Positions 30,924-43,434 of a stretch of DNA of 64,000 bases are shown piece after piece. The position numbers were made by a program, and so were the translations under genes. The notes below the pieces were generated by a model, which worked only from the letters and a program-made list of their open reading frames with translations, ran no database searches and was not told where the DNA came from. How positions within the stretch are numbered: the first letter of the stretch is position 1; the number at the start of each line of letters is the position of its first letter. The stretch comes from Rhizobium sp. BG4 (GTDB taxonomy: Bacteria; Pseudomonadota; Alphaproteobacteria; Rhizobiales; Rhizobiaceae). The DNA lies in the NCBI RefSeq assembly GCF_016864575.1, contig NZ_CP044125.1, positions 2,216,001 through 2,280,000 on the forward strand, given 5' to 3'.

Positions 30924-32335
30924 TGGGCCTTCCTGTCTGCCTGCGCCGTTGCCGGGCGGCTGAATGCAAAGAGAACGATGCCGAGCGTGCGCCGCACGGC
31001 GATGTGGAGAAGTGTCGCCTCGACAGCCATGGCCGATGCCGTGGCGATCGCGGTGCCGACGGTTCCGAGGTGAGGGATGAGGGTCAGGTTGAGCGTGATG
31101 TTTGCCGTCAGCGCGCCGGCATAGAGGGCGGCGCAGAGGTTCTGCTTGCCCGCCATCATCAGCAGCGTTTCGGCCGGGCCGACCAGCGCCTTGGCGAGGA
31201 TGCCGGCAAGCAGGATCGCCATCAGCACATAACCGGCAGTGAAGGCGCCGCCGAAGAGCGAGAGAAGCAGATGGCCGGCGGCCAGGACGCAGAGGCCGAT
31301 ACCGAGCGCCGGCCAGAAGGTCCAGCGGGCGGCATCGGCAGCAGCAACGGCAAGCTCGGCCCGGGTGCCGCCCGCGATGATGCTGGAGAAGCGGGGGCCG
31401 GATGCCGCCTTCACCGAGAACATGATGAACTGCACCAGCGCCATGGTCTTGGCGGCGGCGAAATAGATCGCGACGTCATGCGGCTCGAGGAAGATGCCAA
31501 CGATGACGACGTCGGAATTGGTGAGCAGGAAGCTCGCACCCTCGATCAGGAAGATCGGGAAGGCGACGCTGAGCCAGGCGATGAAATCCACCTTGCGCTG
31601 GCCGGTGTCGTAGTGGCGGCGCAGGCGCAGCAGCGTTGCCACATACTGACCGAGCGCCGTGACATAGGTTGCGAGCAGGGCGGACTGCATCGCAACGACC
31701 GCCGTATGCTCGGCGCCCATGGCGTTGGCGATCAGCATGAAGAGGATGATCAGGATCGGTCGGACGATGTAGACCGGGCTCAGCGCCATGACCGGCCAAT
31801 GGTTGGCGCGCGAGGTGCCTTCCAGGATATCGCCGAGCGCGATCATCGGCAGCGCGAGCAGGCCGAGGAAGCCGGGGATCAGATAGTAGATCTCGATCTT
31901 GTCGCCGAAGAAATGCAGGCCAACCATGCCCGCGACCATCAGCAGCGAGCCGGAGAGGATGGCGAAGATGCGGGCGGTCCCCGTCAGGCCGCGGATTTCC
32001 TCGAAGGCGCCGGATGCCTTGTATTGCGGCAGGAAGCGGACGATCGCGGTGTGGAAGCCGAGGCAGGAGAGATCGCCGAAGAGAACGATCAGCACCCAGA
32101 TGAAGACGAAGATGCCATATTCCCACTCGCCCATCAGGCGCGCCAGGATGATCTGGGAAACGAAGGCGAGGGCGGCGCTCAGAATGCGGATTGCGAAAGC
32201 GGTCAGCGCCATGCGCTGGGCGGCCGCCTTGCCGTCACGTTCGGTCAGGACGGCAGCGAGCATGCGTAGAAGACGGCTGCCGGCCGGACGCAAGCTGGCG
32301 GGCAGCATTCTTTCAGCTGTTTCAATGACTGCCAT
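30920..32335 (-). CDS. Polysaccharide biosynthesis / lipopolysaccharide flippase
   Basis: A 471-residue membrane protein with about 12-14 hydrophobic segments, of the MATE-like polysaccharide synthesis family (MVGLHFFGDKIEIYYLIPGFLGLLALP, then LARLMGEWEYG near the first TM). It would move lipid-linked oligosaccharides across the inner membrane. The ATG at 32335 was chosen (a TTG five codons upstream is possible). The hydrophilic N-terminus of about 40 residues is a little long for the family. Confidence 0.8.
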   Translation of the reverse strand: MAVIETAERMLPASLRPAGSRLLRMLAAVLTERDGKAAAQRMALTAFAIRILSAALAFVSQIILARLMGEWEYGIFVFIWVLIVLFGDLSCLGFHTAIVRFLPQYKASGAFEEIRGLTGTARIFAILSGSLLMVAGMVGLHFFGDKIEIYYLIPGFLGLLALPMIALGDILEGTSRANHWPVMALSPVYIVRPILIILFMLIANAMGAEHTAVVAMQSALLATYVTALGQYVATLLRLRRHYDTGQRKVDFIAWLSVAFPIFLIEGASFLLTNSDVVIVGIFLEPHDVAIYFAAAKTMALVQFIMFSVKAASGPRFSSIIAGGTRAELAVAAADAARWTFWPALGIGLCVLAAGHLLLSLFGGAFTAGYVLMAILLAGILAKALVGPAETLLMMAGKQNLCAALYAGALTANITLNLTLIPHLGTVGTAIATASAMAVEATLLHIAVRRTLGIVLFAFSRPATAQADRKAH

Positions 32336-32455
32336 AATGAACACGCACAACTCAGAACTCAGGCAAATCGTGTTCTCAGTCTTGCCAGATCAGGGTTAAG
32401 AAACGGTTGTGCTGGCGGCGCGTGCTCAACAGTGAAGTTGCTTGATCCACAAAAG

Positions 32456-32481
32456 AAAATGCCGCCCGGAGGCGGCATTTT
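32456..32481. terminator. Bidirectional terminator downstream of secA
   Basis: AAAATGCCGCC, loop CGGA, GGCGGCATTTT: a perfect 11-bp stem with A/U flanks on both sides, 20 bases after the secA stop. The flippase gene on the other side reads away from it. Confidence 0.85.
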
Positions 32482-32500
32482 CATCATCTTTTTCAGTCAA

Positions 32501-35215
<2,715 letters not shown>

Positions 35216-35464
35216 ATGACTGGCCCTTTCTCATATTCTTCCCCGGCTTTTCTTATGCGCGCACCCAGCCGAAATTCAGGCGCACGCCTCGAAACGCCAG
35301 GAAACTGTTCTGGACGCGAGGTTGCGTGACAGATAAGAGGGGGGTCGAATGATGTCAACGGATTTGGCTGATATAGAAAGGCCACATTCCAGTGTTGAAC
35401 GCTGTTTTAGGCTGGATTCACACGTGATGCTGAAGCCGGTGGTGTAACTCTGAAAGGTTATTTG

Positions 35465-36352
35465 ATGTTGAGCTACAACAAACTTGCCGTGATGGCGGTC
35501 GCGACCTTCGTTGCGTTCCATGCGCCGGTCTACGCTGAAGACAAGCCGGACGCCGTCATCGCCAAGGTTGGCAACCTGGAAATTCATCAGTCGGAACTCG
35601 ATCTGGCGATCGCCAATTTGGACCCGCAGCTCGCTCAGCTGCCGGACGATCAGAAGAAGGTCGCTGCCCTTTCTGCTGCCATCGATGTGAAGCTGCTGGC
35701 CGGCGACGCCGCCGCCGAAAAGCTCGACCAGACCGAAGAATTCAAGAAGCGCATGCAGTATCTTTCCGATCGCGAGCTGCACAATGCCTACTTCAAGAAG
35801 CACGTTGTCGACACCGTCACCGACGACGAAGTGAAGGCACGCTACGACAAGGAAGTCGCAGCCCTGCCGAAGCAGGAAGAAGTTCACGCCCGCCACATCC
35901 TGGTCAAGACCGAGGATGAAGCCAAGGACGTCATCAAGCAGCTCGACGCCGGCAAGGATTTTGCTGAACTCGCGAAGGAAAAGTCCACGGACCCGAACAA
36001 GGCTGACGGCGGCGATCTCGGCTATTTCACCAAGGGCCGCATGGTCAAGGAATTCGAAGACGCAGCCTTCGCGCTCGAAAAGGGCACCTACTCCAAGACC
36101 CCGGTGAAGACCGATTTCGGTTACCACGTCATCAAGGTCGAAGATAAGCGCGATGCACCGCCGCCGCCGTTCGACCAGGTCAAGGACCAGGTTCGTCAGC
36201 TCGTCATGCGCGACAAGTATCTTGCCCTTCTCGCCTCGGCGAAGGAAAAGTCCAAGGTCGACATCATGGACGAAACCCTTCGCAAGGGTTACGAGGATGC
36301 CAACAAGCAGCCGGCGCCAGGCGATGAGCCCGCCGTTCAGCCGCAGCAGTAA
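35465..36352 (+). CDS. Periplasmic peptidyl-prolyl cis-trans isomerase (parvulin)
   Basis: A 295-residue foldase with a signal peptide ([18 protein letters not shown], cleavage near APVYA-ED). A SurA-N-like chaperone region (about 30-135) is followed by the PPIC domain (about 138-240: [20 protein letters not shown], then [23 protein letters not shown], then [12 protein letters not shown]). It assists folding of secreted proteins; the position opposite secA suggests shared need for export. The ATG at 35465 has AAAGG upstream. The acidic Pro/Gln tail is variable. Confidence 0.9.
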   Translation: MLSYNKLAVMAVATFVAFHAPVYAEDKPDAVIAKVGNLEIHQSELDLAIANLDPQLAQLPDDQKKVAALSAAIDVKLLAGDAAAEKLDQTEEFKKRMQYLSDRELHNAYFKKHVVDTVTDDEVKARYDKEVAALPKQEEVHARHILVKTEDEAKDVIKQLDAGKDFAELAKEKSTDPNKADGGDLGYFTKGRMVKEFEDAAFALEKGTYSKTPVKTDFGYHVIKVEDKRDAPPPPFDQVKDQVRQLVMRDKYLALLASAKEKSKVDIMDETLRKGYEDANKQPAPGDEPAVQPQQ

Positions 36353-36361
36353 TCATCATTC

Positions 36362-36384
36362 GGGCCCGGTTCTTCCGGGCCCTT
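36362..36384 (+). terminator. Terminator-like hairpin between parvulin gene and argJ
   Basis: GGGCCCGG, loop TTCTT, CCGGGCCC with a short TT tail, 9 bases after the parvulin stop. An 8-bp GC stem with little U, so termination may be partial. Confidence 0.5.
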
Positions 36385-36407
36385 CACTATCAGGCAGGTC
36401 CATCACA

Positions 36408-37649
36408 ATGTCCGGTTCCGTTTCTCCGCTCGCCCCGAAGACCTTCGCATCCATGCCCGCGCTTCGCGGTGTGCGCATGGCGACCGCTGCTGCCGGGATC
36501 AAGTACAAGAACCGAACCGACGTACTGATGATGGTGTTCGACAAGCCGGCTTCGGTCGCGGGCGTCTTTACCCGCTCGAAGTGCCCGTCGGCGCCCGTCG
36601 ATTTCTGCCGCAGCAACCTGCCGCACGGGGTTGCGCGCGCCGTCGTCGTCAATTCCGGCAATGCCAATGCCTTCACCGGCCTCAAGGGCCGCGCCGCCAC
36701 TGAGCTGACGGCGAAGTCCGCCGCGGCTGCCGTCGGCTGCGGCGAGAACGAGGTGTACCTCGCCTCGACCGGTGTTATCGGCGAGCCGCTGGACGCGACC
36801 AAGTTTTCTGGTGTTCTCGATGCCATGCATCGCGATGCGACCGGTGATTTCTGGTTCGAGGCAGCCAAGGCGATCATGACCACGGACACCTATCCGAAGG
36901 TCGCGACGCGCAGCGCCGAAATCGGCGGCGTCAAGGTGACGATCAACGGGATCGCCAAGGGCGCCGGGATGATCGCGCCCGACATGGCGACGATGCTCTC
37001 CTTCGTCGTAACCGATGCCGATATCGCTCCGGCCGCGCTGCAGGCGATGCTGTCGGAAGGCGTCGGCCCGACTTTCAACTCGATGACCGTCGATAGCGAC
37101 ACCTCGACATCCGATACGCTGATGCTGTTTGCAACCGGCGCCGCAGCGGTTGACGGTCAGGCGCGCGTCGAGCGCGCCGACGATGCCCGTCTCGCGACCT
37201 TCCGCGTCGCGCTCAACGAAGTGCTCAAGGATCTGGCGCTGCAGGTCTGCCGCGACGGCGAAGGCGCGACCAAGATGCTCGAAATCACCGTGACCGGCGC
37301 CGAGAGCGATGCGGCGGCCAAGCGGATCGCGCTTTCGATCGCCAATTCGCCGCTGGTCAAGACGGCGGCTGCCGGCGAGGACGCCAACTGGGGCCGTATC
37401 GTCATGGCTGTCGGCAAGGCCGGCGAAATGGCGGATCGCGACCGTCTGGCGATCTGGTTCGGCGATGTGCGCGTTGCCGTCAACGGCGAGCGCGACCCCG
37501 GCTACTCGGAAGAGGCTGCGTCGAACGTCATGAAACAGCAGGATATTCCGGTTAAAGTCGACATCGGTCTCGGTAAAGGTCAGGCAACGGTCTGGACCTG
37601 CGACCTCACTAAGGAGTATGTGGCGATCAACGGTGACTACCGGAGCTGA
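36408..37649 (+). CDS. argJ: Bifunctional glutamate N-acetyltransferase / amino-acid acetyltransferase (ornithine acetyltransferase)
   Basis: A 413-residue ArgJ. The self-cleavage site is at [16 protein letters not shown] with nucleophile Thr195 (cleaves Ala194-Thr195 into alpha and beta chains). Other family marks are [11 protein letters not shown] and EGATKMLEI. It transfers acetyl from N-acetylornithine to glutamate in cyclic arginine biosynthesis. Start ATG 36408 lies after a terminator-like hairpin. The downstream GNAT gene overlaps its 3' end. Confidence 0.95.
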   Translation: MSGSVSPLAPKTFASMPALRGVRMATAAAGIKYKNRTDVLMMVFDKPASVAGVFTRSKCPSAPVDFCRSNLPHGVARAVVVNSGNANAFTGLKGRAATELTAKSAAAAVGCGENEVYLASTGVIGEPLDATKFSGVLDAMHRDATGDFWFEAAKAIMTTDTYPKVATRSAEIGGVKVTINGIAKGAGMIAPDMATMLSFVVTDADIAPAALQAMLSEGVGPTFNSMTVDSDTSTSDTLMLFATGAAAVDGQARVERADDARLATFRVALNEVLKDLALQVCRDGEGATKMLEITVTGAESDAAAKRIALSIANSPLVKTAAAGEDANWGRIVMAVGKAGEMADRDRLAIWFGDVRVAVNGERDPGYSEEAASNVMKQQDIPVKVDIGLGKGQATVWTCDLTKEYVAINGDYRS

Positions 37650-38433
37650 TCGTTCATTGACTGAGACTTCTTCAAAGACGGCAAACTTGCCGCTCGTTCG
37701 CAGGCTGGAAGCAGTTGGTTTCCGGGCGTGGCCCGCTTCGTCCGTGCAGTATGACGGCAGCTGGCAGGTACGGCTGACGGCGGGTCATCCCTCGAACCGT
37801 CTGAATTCCATCGTGCCCCTCGATCCGTCCGATCATCGCGATATTGAGATCCGCCTGGAAAAGGCGAGCAGGAAGTTCGAAGCCTATGGTCGTCCGGCCG
37901 TGCTGCGGCAGACGCCGCTCTGCACGCCGCTGCTCGTCGACCTGGTCGCCGAGCAGAACTGGACGCATTTCGACGAGACGATCGTCATGACCTGCGATCT
38001 GACGCAGGCCGATCTTCCAGATACCCTCGACCATCTGCCGACGCACGATATCGGCCGCTTCGTCGATGCCAATCTCTCGACCGACCAGGTCTCGCCGCGG
38101 CTGAAGGCGGCGCTGGCCGAAGTGATCAACGCGATTAAGCCGCCGTCCGGCCTGTTCATGATCGAGGATCCGGCATCGGGGCCGCTGGCGACGGTTCTTT
38201 GCGTGCAGGACAACGATCTGGCCGGCATCATGTCGCTGTCGGTCGCCCGGGAGCGCCGGCGCGAAGGTCTCGGTCTCGAAATTCTGACATCGGCTCTTCG
38301 CTGGGCGCGTATGCGCAGTGCCCGCACCGGCTGGCTTCAGGTCAAGGCCGATAACGCGCCGGCTCTTGCACTCTACGACCGCCTCGGCTTCCGTGAAGCC
38401 TATCGCTACAGCTACTGGCGTAAGGCGCTCTGA
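37633..38433 (+). CDS. GNAT family N-acetyltransferase
   Basis: About 266 residues from GTG 37633 (alternatives: ATG 37618, TTG 37657; none has an ideal ribosome-binding site). The GNAT domain (about 170-260) shows [25 protein letters not shown] and a C-terminal [19 protein letters not shown]. The N-terminal part is family-specific. Located between argJ and mutT, a placement shared by many Rhizobiales, but the substrate is unknown. Confidence 0.8.
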   Translation: MTTGADRSLTETSSKTANLPLVRRLEAVGFRAWPASSVQYDGSWQVRLTAGHPSNRLNSIVPLDPSDHRDIEIRLEKASRKFEAYGRPAVLRQTPLCTPLLVDLVAEQNWTHFDETIVMTCDLTQADLPDTLDHLPTHDIGRFVDANLSTDQVSPRLKAALAEVINAIKPPSGLFMIEDPASGPLATVLCVQDNDLAGIMSLSVARERRREGLGLEILTSALRWARMRSARTGWLQVKADNAPALALYDRLGFREAYRYSYWRKAL

Positions 38434-38435
38434 CG

Positions 38436-38849
38436 ATGAGCGATGCCGGCAAGAAAATTCTCCTGGTTGCTGCCTGCGCGCTGATCGATTCCGACGGGCG
38501 CATTCTTCTGGCGCAGCGGCCGGAAGGAAAATCGCTTGCCGGTCTTTGGGAATTTCCGGGTGGCAAGGTCGAGCCGGGCGAGACGCCGGAAGAGTGCCTG
38601 GTGCGCGAGCTCGAAGAGGAGCTTGGCATCAAGACCAAGGTCGCCTGCCTGGCGCCGCTGACATTTGCCAGCCACAGCTACGACACATTTCATCTGCTGA
38701 TGCCGCTTTATGTCTGCCGCCGCTATGAGGGCATGCCGCAAAGCCGGGAAGGGCAGGCGCTGAAATGGGTCAAGCCCATGCAATTGCGTGATTATCCCAT
38801 GCCGCCGGCCGACGAGCCGCTGATCCCGATGCTGCAGGATCTACTTTAG
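38436..38849 (+). CDS. mutT: 8-oxo-dGTP diphosphatase (MutT-type Nudix)
   Basis: A 137-residue Nudix hydrolase with the box [24 protein letters not shown] at about 38-61 (family consensus GX5EX7REUXEEXGU). The start [21 protein letters not shown] and LWEFPGG agree with MutT. It removes oxidised dGTP from the pool. Two bases after the preceding GNAT stop. Confidence 0.9.
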   Translation: MSDAGKKILLVAACALIDSDGRILLAQRPEGKSLAGLWEFPGGKVEPGETPEECLVRELEEELGIKTKVACLAPLTFASHSYDTFHLLMPLYVCRRYEGMPQSREGQALKWVKPMQLRDYPMPPADEPLIPMLQDLL

Positions 38850-38973
38850 GGATTTCTCACTATTTGCTTTCACGGACGGTTTTTGTCTGTGGATATTAAT
38901 CGATCGTTTAACACCTTCTGCCAAAGATCGGCCTCAATCAAGCAACTGGCGTGTGTGTATGAAGGCTTGACGC

Positions 38974-39312
38974 ATGGTCGACGACGATTTCTGGAAAGCG
39001 GTTAGAGAAAAACAGCAAGGCTCGAATGCTTCACGCAGGACGGGCGCGCTCAATCTTGCCTTGCTCTTCGGCACCGCCGCCGTGGCGCTCACCCTCATCC
39101 TCACCCCGATGCTGGCCGACAAGTCGAAGTCGAGCGTTTTCGCAAGCGTTCCCTCCGACTTCGACAACATCACCACCGGCTCGATCCCCAAGACCGAGAA
39201 CGGCAAGCGTTACACGATCCGCCGCAGCGTGCTCCAGGAAACTCCGGGCTCCGTCTGCGTCGTTCAGGGATACGGCTCGGGGCCGGCTGCTGATGGAAGA
39301 TCAAATGGCTGA
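38974..39312 (+). CDS. Hypothetical membrane-anchored protein
   Basis: A 112-residue protein with a hydrophilic N-terminus, one membrane segment (about 25-46: ALNLALLFGTAAVALTLILTPM) and a periplasmic tail with Thr/Ser-rich DFDNITTGSIPKTENGKRYT. The end overlaps the region upstream of the Flp pilin gene. Such proteins occur next to pilin genes in rhizobia, perhaps as accessory factor; no function is assigned. Confidence 0.6.
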   Translation: MVDDDFWKAVREKQQGSNASRRTGALNLALLFGTAAVALTLILTPMLADKSKSSVFASVPSDFDNITTGSIPKTENGKRYTIRRSVLQETPGSVCVVQGYGSGPAADGRSNG

Positions 39313-39340
39313 TGCGCCGCTTTCTGCGGGAAGGGTTGGG

Positions 39341-39517
39341 ATGATGCGTTCTCTGAAGGCCTTGATCGCCGACATCCGCGGCGCAACTGCTGTTGAGTAT
39401 GGTCTTCTGGCCGCGCTGATCTCGGTCGGCATCATCGCCGGTGTCGGCACCTTCGGCAACAATCTTCAGAACACGTTCACGAGCGTCAGCAATACGCTCG
39501 CCTCGCACAGCCAGTAA
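39341..39517 (+). CDS. Flp family type IVb pilin
   Basis: A 58-residue pilin: short leader (MMRSLKALIADIRG), processing site before ATAVEYGLLAALISVGIIAG with the conserved Glu5 after cleavage, and a polar tail. AAGGG precedes ATG 39341; an ATG at 39305 would give a longer leader. It forms tad/flp pili if the secretion genes exist elsewhere; none is adjacent here, so it may be a solitary copy. Confidence 0.85.
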   Translation: MMRSLKALIADIRGATAVEYGLLAALISVGIIAGVGTFGNNLQNTFTSVSNTLASHSQ

Positions 39518-39526
39518 GCTTCGGCT

Positions 39527-40411
39527 CTACTGCTTCAGCTTGTGCTCTTCGACCCGGAGAGCATCGGCGAGACGCGCCTTGGCCGATCCCGGCTGCAAAG
39601 GTTTCTGCTGGCTCTCGTGTGGAGCCCATCCCGAGACATAGATGATCGAGAATGTCGCGCGGATCCGGCCGTCCGGATCGGAATAGCGCTCGGCATAGAT
39701 TTCGGCGGCACGCAGGAAGAAAGCGCGCGAAAGCGGCTTGCGGCTGCGCGCGGCGAGCGGGTTCGCCATGCCCATGGCGCGCAGATCCTTCATCAGCGGA
39801 AAGATCGAGTCGTAGCGCACTGTATAGCTCTCGGCATCGATGACCGGCAGCGAGAAGCCGGCGCGCTGCAACAGGCTGCCGACATCGCGGACATCGGCGA
39901 AGGGAATGACGCGAGGGCTGGCGCCGCCGGTCATTTCGGCTTCGGTAGCAAGCAGCACGTCACGGAGTTCCTGTAGCGTGCCCGTGCCGGGGATAGCCGC
40001 AAGAAAAAGGCCGTCGGGCTTCAATGCGCGGCGGATCTGGATGAAGACGCCGGGCGTGTCGTTGGTCAGGTGTAGGCTGAGCGGGGCAATGATGAGGTTG
40101 GCCGATTGCGGCTCGAGCGGGACGTCTTCGAGGGGGGCGACGAAGGCGACCTCTCCCTCGGCGCCATAGGCTGCCTCTGCTTCGACGCGGTCTAATTGAC
40201 CGATCTTGCCGAGCGCCAGCGCTGCCTTTGCCGCCGTGCCGGTCGCGCCATGCAGCTCGACGGCGCGATCGAACTGCCGCTCCACGACGGAGAGCCGTTC
40301 GGCAAGTTCGGTTGCGGCGATGTCGAGAAGGAAGGCGGCGTTGTGGTCGCTGTTCTTCAGCGCCCGGTGGCGGTGGGCAGCGATCGCGGCTCTATCGAAA
40401 ATGATATCCAT
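39527..40411 (-). CDS. Class I SAM-dependent methyltransferase
   Basis: A 294-residue protein with a Rossmann-like methyltransferase core (residues about 30-190): LLDIAATELAERL, then VAFVAPLEDVPLEPQSANLIIAPLSLHLTNDTPG. The C-terminal third contains FFLRAAEIYAERYSDPDGRIRATFSIIYVSGW. The layout resembles the BioC/NDUFAF5-type family of complex I or biotin assembly; a motif I glycine loop is degenerate. ATG 40411 was chosen; ATG 40423 is possible. Divergent from comF. Confidence 0.75.
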   Translation of the reverse strand: MDIIFDRAAIAAHRHRALKNSDHNAAFLLDIAATELAERLSVVERQFDRAVELHGATGTAAKAALALGKIGQLDRVEAEAAYGAEGEVAFVAPLEDVPLEPQSANLIIAPLSLHLTNDTPGVFIQIRRALKPDGLFLAAIPGTGTLQELRDVLLATEAEMTGGASPRVIPFADVRDVGSLLQRAGFSLPVIDAESYTVRYDSIFPLMKDLRAMGMANPLAARSRKPLSRAFFLRAAEIYAERYSDPDGRIRATFSIIYVSGWAPHESQQKPLQPGSAKARLADALRVEEHKLKQ

Positions 40412-40488
40412 GGCGATGTGCATAGTCCCGTCACCGGCAGGCGGCAAGACGGATTTTCCTTTTGGCCGGAAGCGGCTACTCTCGCTCC

Positions 40489-41265
40489 ATGGGGGCAATC
40501 GATTTCGGCAAAGCAGCGCGGTCAGGCTGGGCGCATCTTGCGCGGCCCTTCCATGCGCTTGCCGACCTCGTCTATCCGCCGGCCTGCGCTGCCTGCGGTA
40601 CGATGACATCAGGGCATCGCGGGCTTTGCGCCGAATGCTGGTCGGGCGTGCTCTTCATCGAGAGGCCCTATTGCGAGGTGCTGGGGTCGCCATTCTCTCA
40701 CGATCTCGGAGGCGGTATCCTGAGTGCGCAGGCGATTGCCGACCCGCCACCCTTCGATCGTCTGCGCTCTGCCGCCGTTCACGACGAGGCGGTCCGCAAT
40801 CTGGTGCATGGGCTGAAATATCGCGACCGCGTCGATCTTGCGCCGATGATGGCGGGCTGGATGCTGCGGGCGAGCGATGGTGCCGTCGAAGCCTGCGATG
40901 CGATCATTCCTGTCCCGCTGCACCGGTCGCGGATGCTGTCGCGCAAGTTCAACCAGGCGGCGGAGCTTGCGCGGCATCTGGGCCACGTCTCGGGCAAGCC
41001 GTTGCTTCCCGCCACCTTGCTGCGCGTCAAGCGAACGGAACAGCAGGTGGGGCTCGGGGCGAGGGCGCGTGAGGAGAATGTGCGCGGGGCCTTCGCGATC
41101 GCACGTGGGCGGGAAAACGATCTTTTCGGCAAACGGATCGTGCTTGTCGATGATGTCTACACGACCGGCGCGACAGTGGCCGCGGCAACGCGCGTCTTGC
41201 GCAAGGCAGGCGCCTCCGACATCACTGTTTTGACCTTTGCAAGGGCTCTGCAAGAACCTATATGA
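40489..41265 (+). CDS. ComF family phosphoribosyltransferase-like protein
   Basis: A 258-residue protein. A zinc-binding start (YPPACAACGTMTSGHRGLCAECW) is followed by the PRTase domain with IIPVPLHRSRMLSRKFNQA and the PRPP loop VLVDDVYTTGATVAAA. Related ComF takes part in DNA uptake in competent bacteria; in rhizobia the role is unclear. The ATG at 40489 was chosen because the alternative (TTG 40462) precedes the family match. Confidence 0.85.
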   Translation: MGAIDFGKAARSGWAHLARPFHALADLVYPPACAACGTMTSGHRGLCAECWSGVLFIERPYCEVLGSPFSHDLGGGILSAQAIADPPPFDRLRSAAVHDEAVRNLVHGLKYRDRVDLAPMMAGWMLRASDGAVEACDAIIPVPLHRSRMLSRKFNQAAELARHLGHVSGKPLLPATLLRVKRTEQQVGLGARAREENVRGAFAIARGRENDLFGKRIVLVDDVYTTGATVAAATRVLRKAGASDITVLTFARALQEPI

Positions 41266-41299
41266 CAAGGAGAAAACAGGCCCGTCTGGAGACCGGAAT

Positions 41300-41557
41300 A
41301 TGGTACCCGTTACGATCTATACACGGCAGTTCTGCGGCTATTGCGCCCGCGCCAAGTCCCTGCTCGAAGAGAAGGGTGTCGATTACGTCGAGCATGATGC
41401 GACGTTTTCGCCCGATCTGCGCCAGGAGATGATCGGCAAGTCGAACGGCCGCACGACCTTCCCGCAGATTTTCATCGGCAGTGAGCATGTCGGCGGTTGC
41501 GACGATCTCTTCGCGCTTGATCGCGCCGGCAAGCTCGATCCGATGCTGGCGGCCTGA
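41300..41557 (+). CDS. grxC: Glutaredoxin 3 (GrxC)
   Basis: An 85-residue glutaredoxin with the active site CGYC at about residues 11-14 and the cis-Pro and GSH-binding segment TFPQIFIGSEHVGGCDDL. It uses glutathione to reduce disulfides and support ribonucleotide reductase. ATG 41300 aligns with family starts; the upstream in-frame ATG at 41237 lies in comF. Confidence 0.93.
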   Translation: MVPVTIYTRQFCGYCARAKSLLEEKGVDYVEHDATFSPDLRQEMIGKSNGRTTFPQIFIGSEHVGGCDDLFALDRAGKLDPMLAA

Positions 41558-41567
41558 GGGTAGCACC

Positions 41568-42425
41568 ATGGTCTTCAAGGCAGCAGCCGTTCAGATGTGC
41601 TCAGGCGTCGATCCGGCGCGCAATGCCGTGTCGATGGCGCGGCTTGTCCGCGAGGCCGCCGCTCAGGGCGCGACCTATGTCCAGACGCCCGAAATGACCG
41701 GGATGCTGCAGCGTGACCGCGCGGCTGCCAAAGCGGTGTTGCGCGGTGAAGCCGACGATATCATCGTGCGGACCGCTTCGGAGCTTGCGGCCGAGCTCGG
41801 CATCCATATGCATGTCGGCTCGACGGCGATCGCGCTCGACGATGGCAAGATGGCCAATCGCGGCTTTTTATTCGGCCCCGATGGCAAGGTCCTGAACCGC
41901 TACGACAAGATCCACATGTTCGATGTGGATCTAGACAACGGCGAGAGCTGGCGTGAAAGCGCCGCCTACCGGCCTGGCTCGGAAGCCCGTGTCGTGTCGC
42001 TGCCATTTGTGGAGATGGGTTTCACCATCTGCTACGACGTCCGTTTCCCGGCGCTTTTCCGGGCACAGGCGGTTGCCGGTGCCGAAGTGATGACGGTTCC
42101 TGCCGCCTTCACGAGGCAGACCGGCGAAGCGCATTGGGAAATCCTGCTGAGGGCCCGCGCCATCGAGAACGGCGTCTTCGTTATCGCAGCCGCGCAGGCC
42201 GGCGTGCATGAGGACGGGCGCGAGACCTTCGGTCATTCGATGATCATTGATCCCTGGGGCCGGGTTCTGACATCTGCCGGGGGCACCGGCGAGGCCGTTA
42301 TTCTGGCGGAGATCGATCTGGCTGCCGTGAAAGCTGCGCATGACAAGATCCCGAACCTGAAGAACGGCCGGGAATTCTCGATCGAGAAGATACCGGGGGC
42401 GGTGAAGGGAGGCGTTGCCGCTTGA
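41568..42425 (+). CDS. Carbon-nitrogen hydrolase (nitrilase superfamily, Nit1-like)
   Basis: A 285-residue hydrolase with the catalytic triad visible as Glu in QTPEMTGML, Lys in RYDKIHMFDV and Cys in FTICYDVRFPALF. The pattern fits deaminated-glutathione amidase / omega-amidase (Nit). It may repair a glutathione by-product, which suits the neighbouring glutaredoxin. TTGA overlap with the DUF1178 gene. Confidence 0.85.
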   Translation: MVFKAAAVQMCSGVDPARNAVSMARLVREAAAQGATYVQTPEMTGMLQRDRAAAKAVLRGEADDIIVRTASELAAELGIHMHVGSTAIALDDGKMANRGFLFGPDGKVLNRYDKIHMFDVDLDNGESWRESAAYRPGSEARVVSLPFVEMGFTICYDVRFPALFRAQAVAGAEVMTVPAAFTRQTGEAHWEILLRARAIENGVFVIAAAQAGVHEDGRETFGHSMIIDPWGRVLTSAGGTGEAVILAEIDLAAVKAAHDKIPNLKNGREFSIEKIPGAVKGGVAA

Positions 42426-42850
42426 TCCGCTATTCCCTCAGTTGCGAGAATGCCCACGAGTTCGAAGGCTGGTTTTCCGAGAGCGCCGATTTCGATAGGC
42501 AGGTAGCGTCCGGTTTCCTGACCTGCCCCGTCTGCCATTCGGGCTCGATCTCGAAGGTGCTCATGGCGCCGTCCGTCTCCACCGCACGCAAGAAGGACGA
42601 GATCAAGACCGTCGCCATGGACGCGATGCGCCGTGAGGCATTTCAGAAGCTCAAGGATGCCGTTGCTCAGGTGAAGGCGAATTCCGAGGATGTCGGGACG
42701 CGATTTCCTGAGGAGGCGCGTAAGATCCACTACGGCGAAGCCGATGCGCGCGGCATTATCGGCCAGGCAACGGCCAACGAGGCCCAGGAGCTGATCGAGG
42801 AGGGCATCGAGATCGCTGCCCTGCCCGTCCTACCTGACGATGTGAACTGA
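42422..42850 (+). CDS. DUF1178 family protein
   Basis: A 142-residue protein with the DUF1178 start IRYSLSCENAHEFEGWF, CPVCHSGSISKVLMAP (one CxxC pair plus an upstream Cys) and the acidic C-terminus. The start is a TTG overlapping the preceding stop (TTGA). It probably binds zinc; function unknown. It belongs to an operon-like run from grxC. Confidence 0.8.
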   Translation: MIRYSLSCENAHEFEGWFSESADFDRQVASGFLTCPVCHSGSISKVLMAPSVSTARKKDEIKTVAMDAMRREAFQKLKDAVAQVKANSEDVGTRFPEEARKIHYGEADARGIIGQATANEAQELIEEGIEIAALPVLPDDVN

Positions 42851-42851
42851 C

Positions 42852-43430
42852 ATGCAGTCCGCGCGCCTCGCCTTTTACAATTTCGGGCTTCATGTGGCGC
42901 CGGCTGATAGTGAGGCGGTTCGCGGCTTCATGCTGCGCGAACCCGCAAATTTCGAAGCAGCGACGCGAGCGCAGGGCTTCCTGGGGCGTTCGGGTTATCC
43001 GGGCGTACCCGGTACGCGAAGCTGGGGCGTTCAGGTTTTTCCGAGATATATCGAAGGCAGCGGCTTCACCACCGCGCCGTCCTCATTGTCGCTCTGGGCC
43101 GATATCGAGTCCTTGATGGCCTTCAGCTATAACGGCGTGCATGCCGACGCGTTGAAGAATGCCCGGGCCTGGAATGCCCGGCAGAGCTGGCCGCCGCTGG
43201 TTTTGTGGTGGGTCTCGGCCACCCATCGGCCAGACTGGCAGGAGGGCGCCTCGCGGCTTGAATATCTCGACGATCACGGACCGAGCGCGCATGCGTTCAA
43301 CTTCAAGCAGCCTTATGGTCCTGACGGCGAGGAAATCACCATCGACCGCGAACGGGTGAAGGAGGTTGCTGCCCAAAACGCCACGCGCCAGCAGGATCTC
43401 TTGGAACTCGTGAGTAAATTGAAGGTCTGA
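42852..43430 (+). CDS. DUF3291-like protein
   Basis: A 192-residue protein with the DUF3291 pattern: LAFYNFGLHVAPADSEAVRGF early, then ANFEAATRAQGFLGRSGYPG, then LSLWADIESLMAFSYNGVHADALKNARAW, then PPLVLWWVSATHRP. The family is similar to small alpha/beta barrel (ABM-like) proteins. Function unknown. One base after the DUF1178 stop. Confidence 0.75.
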   Translation: MQSARLAFYNFGLHVAPADSEAVRGFMLREPANFEAATRAQGFLGRSGYPGVPGTRSWGVQVFPRYIEGSGFTTAPSSLSLWADIESLMAFSYNGVHADALKNARAWNARQSWPPLVLWWVSATHRPDWQEGASRLEYLDDHGPSAHAFNFKQPYGPDGEEITIDRERVKEVAAQNATRQQDLLELVSKLKV

Positions 43431-43434
43431 TTGC

